Source: Flavobacteriales bacterium
GTDB lineage: Bacteria > Bacteroidota > Bacteroidia > Flavobacteriales > Weeksellaceae
DNA length: 48,732 bases
Direction of reading: 5' to 3'
Assembly (NCBI GenBank): GCA_900770875.1
Contig: CAAGLV010000088.1
Span: 1 to 48,732 of the forward strand
A program made the translations under genes and the position numbers. Every line of letters starts with the position of its first letter. Position 1 is the first letter of the stretch. Below, in pieces: positions 34,995 through 43,585 of this stretch. The notes under the pieces are model-generated. The model did no database searches. It saw only the letters and a list, made by a program, of their open reading frames with translations, and was not told the origin of the DNA.

Positions 34995-36848
34995 ATGAGA
35001 AAATTTACACTAATTATTTGCTTATTCTTAGTGCAATTTGTTTTTGCACAACGTAAAGGATATTGGCAACAAAAAGTGGACTACAAGATGACGATTGATA
35101 TGAAAGAAGACGCATATCAATACGATGGAAAGATGAAGCTGAAGTACACAAATAATTCGGGTCAAAGCCTAAATAAAGTCTACTTTCATTTATATTTTAA
35201 TGCCTTTCAGCCAGGTTCGATGATGGATCATCGTTTACAAAATATTTCAGATCCTGATAAGCGAATGGTAAACAATATCGGCACAAAAGAAAAGCCGGTT
35301 TACCAATCTCGTATTTCTACATTAGCTCCAAATCAAATTGGTTATCAACAGATAAAATCATTAACACAAAACGGAAAACCAACTATATATAAAGTTGATG
35401 GTACAATTTTAGAAGTTACTTTAGCAAAACCAATTAAACCAGGAAAAACAGCAACGTTTGATATGGTTTGGGAAGCACAAGTACCAGAACAAATTCGTCG
35501 TTCGGGACGAAATTCTAAAGATGGTGTCGAGTTTTCGATGGCACAATGGTATCCTAAAATGGCCGAGTTTGACGACGAAGGTTGGCATTTAGATGAATAT
35601 GTTGGTCGCGAGTTTTTTGCACCATTTGGTAATTTTGATGTAACAATTAATATTGATAAAGATTATGTGATAGGAGCTTCGGGCGAGTTACAAAATCCAA
35701 ACGATGTAAAAGGATATGTTGCAAATGCAAAAATTAAAGAGAAAGATGGTAAAGTGTCTTGGAACTTTAAGGCCGAAAATATTCACGATTTTGTTTGGGC
35801 AGCCGATAAAGATTTTGTGGTTGAACACGAAAAATCGAAACATGGTGTAGATGTATATTTAATTTATCAAGATAACGAAACTGCTACAGCTTGGAAACAA
35901 GCAATGCCGTATGCCGTTGGATTCTTCGATTTCAATTCAGAAAACTTCGGACAATATCCTTGGAAAACTTATTCGATTATCCAAGGTGGTGATGGTGGAA
36001 TGGAATACGGAGCTGCTACTTTAATTGCTGGTGGTAAAAATTTAGATAGCTTAATTGGAACAATTTTCCATGAAGCTGCACATGCTTGGTACCAGCATTT
36101 ATTTGGGATTAACGAAACGTATAACGAATGGTTTGATGAAGGATTTACATCGTATGTAGAGCAAATGGCTTTATTAAATGTGTACGAAAAAGTAAAAGAA
36201 ATTCCATCAAATCCAAACTTAGATGCTTACAAAGGTTACGTAGCATTGGCTTTATCTGGTAAAGAAGAACCGGCAAGCTTATTGGCCGATTATTACAATA
36301 CAAATTATGCATATTCTTTAGAAGCTTACTATAAAGGGCAAGTTTTAGCCATTCAGTTAGGATATATTATCGGACAAGAAAATTTAGAAAAAACATTTAT
36401 TGAGTTTTATAACCAATGGAAATTAAAGCATCCTTCTGGGAATGATTTTAAACGTGTTGCAGAAGAAATTTCGGGAATCAATTTAAAATGGTACTTTAAT
36501 TTATTTTTAAATACAACGCGTAAAATTGATTATGCCGTAGAAAATGTTTCAACAAATAGCTTCGATTTGGTAAATAAATCCGATTTTGCAATGCCTTTAG
36601 ATGTTTTAGTTGAATATACAGATGGTACAAAAGAACTTTTCTACATTCCGTTACGCGAAATGAGAGGCGAAAAACCAGCTGAAAATTTAGTAGAATATAA
36701 AGATGCTAAACGCACTGTTTTACCAGATGCATTTTGGACAAATCCGGTTTATAACGTAAAAACAGCAAAAGAAATTAAATCTGTGGTTATAGATCCAACC
36801 AAACGTTTAGCAGATGTAAATTATAATAATAACGTATATCAAAAATAA
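34995..36848 (+). CDS. Secreted M1-family (gluzincin) metallopeptidase
   Basis: This is a zinc aminopeptidase-like protein of family M1. I start it at ATG 34995, giving 617 residues, because this Met opens a clean signal peptide (MRKFTLIICLFLVQFVFA). The longer frame from 34926 starts inside the nuo terminator. The zinc site is H359-E360-A-A-H363 with the third ligand E382 in NEWFDEGFTSY. The usual substrate motif GxMEN appears as GGMEYG, a variant I associate with Bacteroidota members. Substrates are unknown and it is probably periplasmic. The stop overlaps the ATG of the pantothenate kinase gene by one base (TAATG), so both are co-expressed. Confidence 0.9.
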   Translation: MRKFTLIICLFLVQFVFAQRKGYWQQKVDYKMTIDMKEDAYQYDGKMKLKYTNNSGQSLNKVYFHLYFNAFQPGSMMDHRLQNISDPDKRMVNNIGTKEKPVYQSRISTLAPNQIGYQQIKSLTQNGKPTIYKVDGTILEVTLAKPIKPGKTATFDMVWEAQVPEQIRRSGRNSKDGVEFSMAQWYPKMAEFDDEGWHLDEYVGREFFAPFGNFDVTINIDKDYVIGASGELQNPNDVKGYVANAKIKEKDGKVSWNFKAENIHDFVWAADKDFVVEHEKSKHGVDVYLIYQDNETATAWKQAMPYAVGFFDFNSENFGQYPWKTYSIIQGGDGGMEYGAATLIAGGKNLDSLIGTIFHEAAHAWYQHLFGINETYNEWFDEGFTSYVEQMALLNVYEKVKEIPSNPNLDAYKGYVALALSGKEEPASLLADYYNTNYAYSLEAYYKGQVLAIQLGYIIGQENLEKTFIEFYNQWKLKHPSGNDFKRVAEEISGINLKWYFNLFLNTTRKIDYAVENVSTNSFDLVNKSDFAMPLDVLVEYTDGTKELFYIPLREMRGEKPAENLVEYKDAKRTVLPDAFWTNPVYNVKTAKEIKSVVIDPTKRLADVNYNNNVYQK

Positions 36849-37609
36849 TGCTATTAGCAGTTAACATCGGAAACTCGAATATTCGATTTGCCGTTTTTAA
36901 ATCAGACGAAGAGATTGTTACATGGACAATTAATTCGAAACCCTATCGTACCGAATACGAATTTTTCGCAAAATTTAGTAACATGTACGAACCTTTTGGG
37001 ATTAAGAAAGAAGAAATTACAGGAATTGTGATTGGATCGGTTGTGCCACCTTTAACAATGAATGTAAAAATTGCGCTAAATAAAATTCATGGGCTTAAAC
37101 CGATGATTGTAGATCGCGATACGCCTGGAGGAATCATTCAATATTCTAAACAAATGGGAACTGATTTATATGCCAATGCAGTTGCTGCTCATCATTTAGG
37201 ATACGAAGGAAAGAAAATTATAATTGATTTCGGAACTGCTTTAACCTTCTTAGCTATAGACGAAGTTGGAGAAGTTACAGGTGTAATTATTGCACCAGGA
37301 ATTAACACAGCTTTAAATTCGTTAGTTGGCGAAACAGCACAGTTACCCGAAATCGAATTAAAAGCACCAAATACAGTTTTAGGACGCGATACGGTAACAT
37401 GTATGCAATCAGGGATGGTGTTCGGTTATCTTTCGATGGTGGAAGGGATGATTGATCGAATTAATAAAGAATTAGGTGCAGAATGTACTGTAATTTCAAC
37501 CGGAGGTTTAGGTGGAATTTATAAACCACTTTCGGATAAAATTAATTTCGATGATCGTTTACATACCATTAAAGGATTAAAATTATTGTACGATTTAAAC
37601 GCAAAATAA
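36848..37609 (+). CDS. coaX: Type III pantothenate kinase-like protein
   Basis: CoaX phosphorylates pantothenate, the first step of coenzyme A synthesis. The 253-residue protein has the ASKHA-fold blocks of this family: an N-terminal NIGNSNIRFAVF, GSVVPPL near 63-69, GTDLYANAVAAHHLG near 104-118, IIIDFGTALTF near 125-135, and IIAPGIN. Asp106 and Asp127 match conserved acidic residues. Two positions differ from the norm: the first motif is usually DxGN(T/S) but has Asn at residue 6, and the usual Arg after GxD is Leu. The fold call is firm; whether the activity is kept is less certain. It ends at a bidirectional terminator. Confidence 0.85.
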   Translation: MLLAVNIGNSNIRFAVFKSDEEIVTWTINSKPYRTEYEFFAKFSNMYEPFGIKKEEITGIVIGSVVPPLTMNVKIALNKIHGLKPMIVDRDTPGGIIQYSKQMGTDLYANAVAAHHLGYEGKKIIIDFGTALTFLAIDEVGEVTGVIIAPGINTALNSLVGETAQLPEIELKAPNTVLGRDTVTCMQSGMVFGYLSMVEGMIDRINKELGAECTVISTGGLGGIYKPLSDKINFDDRLHTIKGLKLLYDLNAK

Positions 37610-37612
37610 CTC

Positions 37613-37647
37613 ACTAAAAAAGTCGCTTTTAAAGCGACTTTTTTAGT
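37613..37647. terminator. Bidirectional terminator between coaX and the membrane-protein gene
   Basis: A near-perfect palindrome, ACTAAAAAAGTCGCTT with its complement, and a 3-nt loop. It carries T runs on both strands. The stop codon of the minus-strand gene (37629-37631) lies inside the hairpin loop region. Confidence 0.9.
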
Positions 37648-39014
37648 TTTAAATCCGAACTTAAAATTACATCTTTGTACGATTTTGGTTCTTCTTCTAA
37701 AATAATAATCGATGGATAATTAAGTCTTAAAATAGCTTTCTGAATATTTTTTGGCTGTAATTGCTCGTGTTCCTTTTTAATTTCTTTGTTTAGAATAGGA
37801 AGATGATAAACGGAGATTTTAGTTTCTTTTAAATCGTCGTAATAAAATTTCGGAATTGATTTTCGTTGATTTAAAACCGATTCAATTTCGGTTTTGTAAC
37901 CCATAAAATTGGTCGGGATTCTAACATTGTATATAAACTGTAATATCAAGCTTAAGTAAGCAAAACAAATTAGTTTTTGTATAGAAATAGCATTCGTTTT
38001 TCTGATCAAAATAAGTAATCCAAACCATAATAAAATAAAGCTATTAGCAAGTAAACGTTGTGCTAAAGGTTCAATCCCTTGAAACATAGCTGCAATAAAA
38101 GTTAAACAACCAATTATAATTGCGGTGTAAAATAAAAAATATTCAAACAAATTAATTTGATGTTGTTGATGTTTTTTTGCAACCCAACGAAGAATAAAAA
38201 AGGCCAATACTATATCAATTGCAATTAGTAATCCAGATCCAATAATTTGTGTTTTTGTAATAAATCCTAAAGGTTTAAGATAATATAAAGGATTAAATAG
38301 ATTAATAAAGCCAATAAAATCGTAAATCGTATCAATTATAAATGTATCATATTCGTCGTTTATGCGATTATTTTCGCCTGTAAACGAACCAAAAATATAT
38401 TGATTTATCAATAAATAAATTCCAATAAAAATTCCACTTAAAAATAAATGCGCAATAATTGGTAAAGTATATTTTTTTGTGTGCTTAAATTTTAAAATAT
38501 AAAATAAAAATGTAGCAGCAATAACAAAGCTATTTGCGTATCTAATCGTTAGTAAAAGAAAAGCGATAATACTACTAAAAAGGATAAATTTTTGATGTGA
38601 AATTGTTTGATTAAATAGGCGATAGATGAAGTAAATGTAAATAAAAAGTAAAGGGAAGCTTGCGTATTCGGAACCTTGATGAATAAATACCCAAAATGTA
38701 GCTTTTAAAGTGAGTAAAATGATGGTTTCGGTAATATAAAAGCGTTTCCAAACAGAAAAACCAATAATGCTTAAAAAACACAATATTTTAAGTAATAACG
38801 AACTGTAAAAATATTCGGAAGTAATACAAGAGAATATTTTAATCAATAATGGAAATCCGAATGGGAATATATTATTTGATGGCGATGGAATTTCTGAAGC
38901 AATTTTTAAATATGCCGGAAAATCTCCAGTAACCGCACCATAAGGCAATAAAAATGGAATTAAAATGGTGAGAATTAGCGTGATTAGGGCCAAAAGTTTT
39001 ACTTGAAAATTCAT
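37629..39014 (-). CDS. Multi-pass membrane protein, possibly a GT-C type glycosyltransferase
   Basis: A 461-residue hydrophobic protein with roughly 10 predicted membrane helices over residues 1-350, followed by a soluble C-terminal domain of ~100 residues. I do not recognise a named family. The first helix is followed by YGAVTGDFPAYLKIASE with Asp31. This resembles the first extracytoplasmic loop of GT-C enzymes, which use a lipid-linked sugar and an early catalytic Asp. A second charged loop contains FTGENNRINDEYD. That similarity is only a suggestion. It is transcribed alone, convergent with coaX. Base composition is slightly more AT-rich than the neighbours. Confidence 0.65.
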   Translation of the reverse strand: MNFQVKLLALITLILTILIPFLLPYGAVTGDFPAYLKIASEIPSPSNNIFPFGFPLLIKIFSCITSEYFYSSLLLKILCFLSIIGFSVWKRFYITETIILLTLKATFWVFIHQGSEYASFPLLFIYIYFIYRLFNQTISHQKFILFSSIIAFLLLTIRYANSFVIAATFLFYILKFKHTKKYTLPIIAHLFLSGIFIGIYLLINQYIFGSFTGENNRINDEYDTFIIDTIYDFIGFINLFNPLYYLKPLGFITKTQIIGSGLLIAIDIVLAFFILRWVAKKHQQHQINLFEYFLFYTAIIIGCLTFIAAMFQGIEPLAQRLLANSFILLWFGLLILIRKTNAISIQKLICFAYLSLILQFIYNVRIPTNFMGYKTEIESVLNQRKSIPKFYYDDLKETKISVYHLPILNKEIKKEHEQLQPKNIQKAILRLNYPSIIILEEEPKSYKDVILSSDLKLKKSL

Positions 39015-39153
39015 GTGCTAAATTGTAATTTTTAGAGTGTAATTAGGTGATAGTTGTTAGGAATTTAGCGATAAAAAATGCTAAATATTTTAAAGATAAA
39101 TTGTTAAAATTTACTCGAAATTTAGGCCTTGTTTTAATTTTGTAATCTAATAA

Positions 39154-39273
39154 ATGTCGCTTACATTTGCGGCATATTTCAGATATTTAAAATTAAGTAA
39201 ATTCTCCAAATTATTTAAGATTAAGCTTATTTTCAGTATTAAATATGAATTTTTTTTTATAACAATTATATAA
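39154..39273 (+). CDS. Possible small ORF (39 aa) in the 39-kb intergenic gap
   Basis: The 305-bp gap 39015-39319 holds one plus-strand ORF of 39 codons starting MSLTFAAYFRYLKLSKFSKL and ending FFFITII. It is rich in Phe, Lys and Ile, with a basic amphipathic start and a hydrophobic end. An exact TANNTTTG box (TAATTTTG, 39135-39142) lies 11 bp before the ATG, and the stop codon enters a terminator hairpin. No -33 box was found at normal spacing. In such AT-rich DNA this may be chance. It could be a small membrane peptide, or the gap could encode a short RNA. Nothing else was seen in the gap. Confidence 0.3.
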   Translation: MSLTFAAYFRYLKLSKFSKLFKIKLIFSIKYEFFFITII

Positions 39274-39297
39274 AAGCGAAGATTATTCTTCGCTTTT
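39271..39297. terminator. Terminator hairpin after recO
   Basis: An 11-bp perfect stem AAAAGCGAAGA/TCTTCGCTTTT (39272-39282 with 39287-39297) has a 4-nt loop. T tracts are short on both strands. It probably ends the dprA-porZ-recO operon on the minus strand, and could end a plus-strand transcript too. Confidence 0.75.
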
Positions 39298-39319
39298 GTG
39301 TTTTAAATATCTACGATTT

Positions 39320-40042
39320 TTAGCTAAATAATTCGTTTAAAACTTGTAACGAATTGGGCTTTTTAAAATTGTTTGTATGAATCTGAAAATATCGAATTAA
39401 TATATCTAATAAAAGGCTTCGTTGTTGCTGATTAAATTGATTTTTTGAGGCTAAATCGAACGGTGTTTCTAACAATTTTTTTAATAAAATAGTTTCGGTT
39501 GGATTAAGCATATTAATCGACGAATTTTGAGCGGTAAAAAATCCATTTTCTAAATCAAAAAGAGCTTCGTTTTCGTTTTCGGTATTGGGATAAAATCCTA
39601 AAAAGTGTGTTAAGTTTAAAAGAAATACCAAATGAAAATCCGAAAAATCGCTCGTTTTTTCGTCGAATAACAATAAGCTTTGTTTAATAAATTGATATAA
39701 ATCGGGATTGTATTCTTCTGTTTTTAAAATCAGATTTAAAATTTCTGATAAAAAGAAAATAATCGCCGATTTTATAGGATTAATGTGTAACGATTGATAG
39801 TAATATGCGGTTTGTGCCGATTTTAAGAAAACCAATTGTTGTTCGTTTGCTTTAGGCGAATAAATTAAATCGATTTCGTTTAACGGAAAGTAAATAGCTG
39901 TTTGGCGTTTTTTTTTCGTAAAAACACCTTTTGCAATAAACGATTTTAATCCGTGTTTTTCGGTATAGCATCTTACAATTAAACTTGTGTCGCCATATTT
40001 TAAACTCGATAATACAATACCTTTCGTTTCTACTACATTCAT
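39320..40042 (-). CDS. recO: DNA repair protein RecO
   Basis: RecO anneals single strands and, with RecR, loads RecA onto SSB-coated DNA. The 240-residue protein has the N-terminal OB fold, starting VVETKGIVLSSLKYGDTSLI and continuing YTEKHGLKSFIAKGV. An all-helical C-terminal domain with NLTHFLGFYPN follows. The zinc cysteines seen in some RecO proteins are absent. Its ATG overlaps the stop of the upstream porZ-like gene by one base (TAATG), so translation is coupled. It closes the operon. Confidence 0.94.
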   Translation of the reverse strand: MNVVETKGIVLSSLKYGDTSLIVRCYTEKHGLKSFIAKGVFTKKKRQTAIYFPLNEIDLIYSPKANEQQLVFLKSAQTAYYYQSLHINPIKSAIIFFLSEILNLILKTEEYNPDLYQFIKQSLLLFDEKTSDFSDFHLVFLLNLTHFLGFYPNTENENEALFDLENGFFTAQNSSINMLNPTETILLKKLLETPFDLASKNQFNQQQRSLLLDILIRYFQIHTNNFKKPNSLQVLNELFS

Positions 40043-42348
40043 TATCTTACAACTGCTATTTTTATTGTTTTGGTTTCCGAACCATCTTGATTCGTCATCA
40101 AAACTAAATAAATTCCAGATGCAACATCAATTCCTTTACTATTTTTTGTATTCCATTCCACAATTCCGCCATTGGCTTTTGTTTCGTAAATTAAGTTTCC
40201 GGTAACATCGGTAATTTTTACGCTGGCACGATTTGGTATATTTTTAATTACAACATTTCCTTTAAAATTGGGACGAACAGGATTTGGATAAGCTAAAACT
40301 AAATCGAATTTATCGCCAGTTTCTTGCACATCGCTGTTAAATACAACAACGCCTTTATCTGTTGCAAAATATACTTTTCCGGTTTTTTCGTCTAAAGCAA
40401 TATTATAAACAGTGTCAGAAGGTAAAGGCGAATTTTTAGCTGTAAAATGATAAATGGTTTGTTCGCCATTATCGGCAACATAATAAACGCCCGACGAGTT
40501 TGTTGCAATCCATTTGCGGTTGGCGTTATCTACTTTAATATCATTAATTGCAATAGAGGTTAATAAAGCTTCGGGAATACCATCTTGTTCAATAACAATT
40601 GGCTCTGTTCTTAAATTGCCAGCTTCTATGGCATTATCGCCGCCATTTAAAACTGTTAATCCTAAAGATGTACCAATCCAAACCGATCCATTTTTATCGA
40701 TTGCAGCCGTTAAAACAGCATCGTCGTATAAATTTGCATTGGTTTTGGTTAGCGTTGTTACTTCATTAAAATTTTTGTCTAAAACGGTTAAACCTCCAGC
40801 TCGGGCATTAGGATACCAAATGTAATTGTCGGAGAATATTGGCGATAAAGCATTTGATGCAAGTTCTTTATAAACCAATGTTGTTTTCCAATTGTTTCCT
40901 TTACGTTGGTAGTAATAATTGGCATTTGCCATAATATTGCCGTTAATTTCTGGATACGAAGTTGCTGTGTATAAATTGCCATTTTCGTCGAACGAAGCAC
41001 TTGCTGTTCGTGTTAACCATTTTAATGGCGATAATATATGGTTGTAAGTGTAATTATTGTCGGTTAATTTAAATTCGATAATTCCAATTTTATTGATATA
41101 ATCCCAATTTGTTGCTTCGAAATATGGAACAGCAACAAAATGATTATCGTCTTTTGGATTAACGGCAATCCGAATAAAATCTTTTGCATTTAGTAACTGC
41201 GAGCTTTTAAAATGATTCCATTTTATTTGATCGAAATAATAAAATCCGTCCGAATTATTTTGTGGTGCATTATAACTTTCGGCTCCACCAGGCGCAATCC
41301 AAATTTTTCCGTTTTTAACTGTTATTCCAAACGATAAATTATTAAAAGGTCCGTCGGGTTTATAACCATCGGGCTGATTAAGGTAGTTAGCAGCTAAATC
41401 AAAATCGATTAATCCGTATTTTTTAGATCCACCATAATATTTATTTTGATAATAGAATCCGGTATTAAATTCCATTAAAGTATTATTGTTATTATCGATG
41501 TAATTAACTCTTTTGGTTACAATTTGATTATCGCTATTGATAAAATTTACTTGATTAGGTTGTGTAACAATTAAGGCATCGTTTGTTGCTTTTAATTGTG
41601 TTAATCCTTGTAAAATTGCAATAGATGTTGTTTGATTATTTGTGTTTCTTTTTACCAATTCGTTTCCAACGGAAAAGTATAATTGATTATTAAAAATTTC
41701 TACTTGTGATATGGTTTTATTTTCGGTTCCATTTACAACTTCCCAAGCAAAGAAATTAGGATAGTTTGTGCCATTAATTAAAGGATATGTATATAAACCC
41801 GAATTTGTTGCAGCATAAATTTTATCCTCTAAAATAACCGATTTATTTACGGCTTTATAGCTGTTGTTATTATAAAAAAAAGTTGTTTCTAAAAATTCGC
41901 GTTGCGATAAACTAAACGATGCAATACCAAAGTTTCCAGATATAAATGCAACATTGTTTTTAATAAAAATATCGTTTACTTTTTTCGATCCCATAAAATT
42001 ATTCCACGGAATATCTAAAACAACAAAAGCTTCGTCGTTAATAAGTAAATCTAATGTTCCGTTTTCGTATCCAACAACTAAGATGTTTTGTTCGGGATCG
42101 TAATCAATAGCCGAAATGTTTACGTTTGATAAACTGTTGGTTTTGTTGTATTTAATCCATTCGTTATTTGGGTTTTGAGGCTCAAATAAAAAAATTCCGT
42201 TTTCGGTTGCGCAATATAATGTTCCGTTTACATTTTCGATAAATTTAACATTAGCGTACGAAAATAAATCGCTCCATCTTTGCTTTGTTGTTTGTGCCAA
42301 CAAATTAAAAAGTGGAATAAAAATAAACAGTAAAAAGTACTTTTTCAT
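40042..42348 (-). CDS. porZ: PorZ-like type IX secretion beta-propeller protein with T9SS sorting domain
   Basis: A 768-residue secreted protein. Residues 1-19 are a signal peptide (MKKYFLLFIFIPLFNLLAQ). The body shows repeated blades of the two-component-regulator-propeller type, such as VNGTLYCATENGIFLFEP, AIDYDPEQNILVVGYENG and IDKNGSVWIGTSLGLTVLNGG. The end (about 680-768) is a type A T9SS sorting domain: LAYPNPVRPNF, VKITDVTGNLIYE and GIDVASGIYLVLM. This architecture matches PorZ, the cell-surface component that works with the sortase PorU and hands over anionic lipopolysaccharide in Porphyromonas. Here it lies between dprA and recO, 54 bp after dprA. Family call is good; the exact role in this species is inferred. 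Confidence 0.82.
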   Translation of the reverse strand: MKKYFLLFIFIPLFNLLAQTTKQRWSDLFSYANVKFIENVNGTLYCATENGIFLFEPQNPNNEWIKYNKTNSLSNVNISAIDYDPEQNILVVGYENGTLDLLINDEAFVVLDIPWNNFMGSKKVNDIFIKNNVAFISGNFGIASFSLSQREFLETTFFYNNNSYKAVNKSVILEDKIYAATNSGLYTYPLINGTNYPNFFAWEVVNGTENKTISQVEIFNNQLYFSVGNELVKRNTNNQTTSIAILQGLTQLKATNDALIVTQPNQVNFINSDNQIVTKRVNYIDNNNNTLMEFNTGFYYQNKYYGGSKKYGLIDFDLAANYLNQPDGYKPDGPFNNLSFGITVKNGKIWIAPGGAESYNAPQNNSDGFYYFDQIKWNHFKSSQLLNAKDFIRIAVNPKDDNHFVAVPYFEATNWDYINKIGIIEFKLTDNNYTYNHILSPLKWLTRTASASFDENGNLYTATSYPEINGNIMANANYYYQRKGNNWKTTLVYKELASNALSPIFSDNYIWYPNARAGGLTVLDKNFNEVTTLTKTNANLYDDAVLTAAIDKNGSVWIGTSLGLTVLNGGDNAIEAGNLRTEPIVIEQDGIPEALLTSIAINDIKVDNANRKWIATNSSGVYYVADNGEQTIYHFTAKNSPLPSDTVYNIALDEKTGKVYFATDKGVVVFNSDVQETGDKFDLVLAYPNPVRPNFKGNVVIKNIPNRASVKITDVTGNLIYETKANGGIVEWNTKNSKGIDVASGIYLVLMTNQDGSETKTIKIAVVR

Positions 42349-42402
42349 AAGATGTATTAATACTGTTAGTTATAACATTTTTTTAATCTAAAAATTGTGA
42401 AG

Positions 42403-43506
42403 TTAAGGGGATAAATCAAAATATTTTCCGGGCAAAGGAAATACAATCTGATTTAGTTCTAAATCTAATAAAGTTGGCATCAATTGGTACGAAAATTTAT
42501 TTAATCCTAAAGCAAGGTTGTCGATATGGGTTTTACCGTTTTGTTTTAAATAATTTACAATTTCCTCTTGCTCTGGTGTTAAGGTGTAAAATAAATCTAA
42601 TTGTTTTGTTTTTTTGGTTTCATCTAAGTTAAGATGATAAACTAAATCGTTAAAATTTTCGATTAAATAAGCCTGATTTGTTTTAATTAAATGATTACAA
42701 CCTTGGCTCATTCCGTCGTTATTTCGGCCAGGTAAAGCAAAAACATCGCGATTATAATCGTTGGCAATTTTAGCTGTAACTAAGCTTCCGCCGTGCGATG
42801 CCGATTCTACTACGATGGTTGCTTTAGTTAAACCAGCAATAATACGATTGCGTTGTAAAAAGTAAGAAGGCTGAATACCTTTTGTTGATGATTGTTCCGA
42901 AATCCATCCACCATTTATTAACATTTCTTCGGCAATTTTTTTGTGTTGTGCCGGATAAATATGATTTAAATGATGTGCTAATACAGCCCAAGTAGGCAAA
43001 TTAAATTCTAATGCTTTTTGGTGTGCATAAATATCGCAGCCATAAGCTAATCCACTAATTATGTTAACGTTTTGATGTTGCAAACCTTCGATAATATCGT
43101 GGATAAATTGTTTGCCATAATTGGTTATTTTTCGGGTTCCGACAATAGCGATATTAAGGTTCGATTCAAAATTTAAATCGCCTTTATAAAATAAAATCAT
43201 CGGTGCATCGGGACATTGTTTTAATAACGATGGATAATTGGGTTGATTGTAAGTTACAATCGAGATGCGATGTTTTTCGCAAAATTCGATTTCTTTATCA
43301 GCTAAATCTAAATATTGGGTTTTGCCAATTTCGTTAATAATTTGTGCATTAATTCCTTTAGGAGGATTAAAATTTGATGAACAATTTTCCCAAACGGCTT
43401 GGGCGCTTCCAAACATTTTTACCAAAAAATGAATGCGCGAATCGCCTAAATTTTTGATAAAACTTAGAGCTAAAAAATAACGATGTTCGGGAATTATTTT
43501 TATCAT
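42403..43506 (-). CDS. dprA: DNA-processing protein DprA
   Basis: DprA (Smf) binds incoming single-stranded DNA and loads RecA during natural transformation. The 367-residue protein has the Rossmann-like core: NIAIVGTRKITNYGKQF, ISGLAYGCDIYAHQKAL, ERN-type FLQRNRIIAGL, and VVESASHGGSLVTAKIA. A helix-hairpin N-terminal region precedes it, and a winged-helix DprA_WH domain follows (about 300-367). In ISGLAYGCD the usual Ile of GID is Cys, a mild change. It starts the dprA-porZ-recO operon. Its promoter must lie in the 79-bp divergent spacer before 43586. Confidence 0.95.
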   Translation of the reverse strand: MIKIIPEHRYFLALSFIKNLGDSRIHFLVKMFGSAQAVWENCSSNFNPPKGINAQIINEIGKTQYLDLADKEIEFCEKHRISIVTYNQPNYPSLLKQCPDAPMILFYKGDLNFESNLNIAIVGTRKITNYGKQFIHDIIEGLQHQNVNIISGLAYGCDIYAHQKALEFNLPTWAVLAHHLNHIYPAQHKKIAEEMLINGGWISEQSSTKGIQPSYFLQRNRIIAGLTKATIVVESASHGGSLVTAKIANDYNRDVFALPGRNNDGMSQGCNHLIKTNQAYLIENFNDLVYHLNLDETKKTKQLDLFYTLTPEQEEIVNYLKQNGKTHIDNLALGLNKFSYQLMPTLLDLELNQIVFPLPGKYFDLSP

Positions 43507-43585
43507 CTAAATCAAATTTTAAAAACATTCATTTTTAATTAATTATCCTATTTTATTTAATTAAAAAAATAGTAATTTCGTAAAT

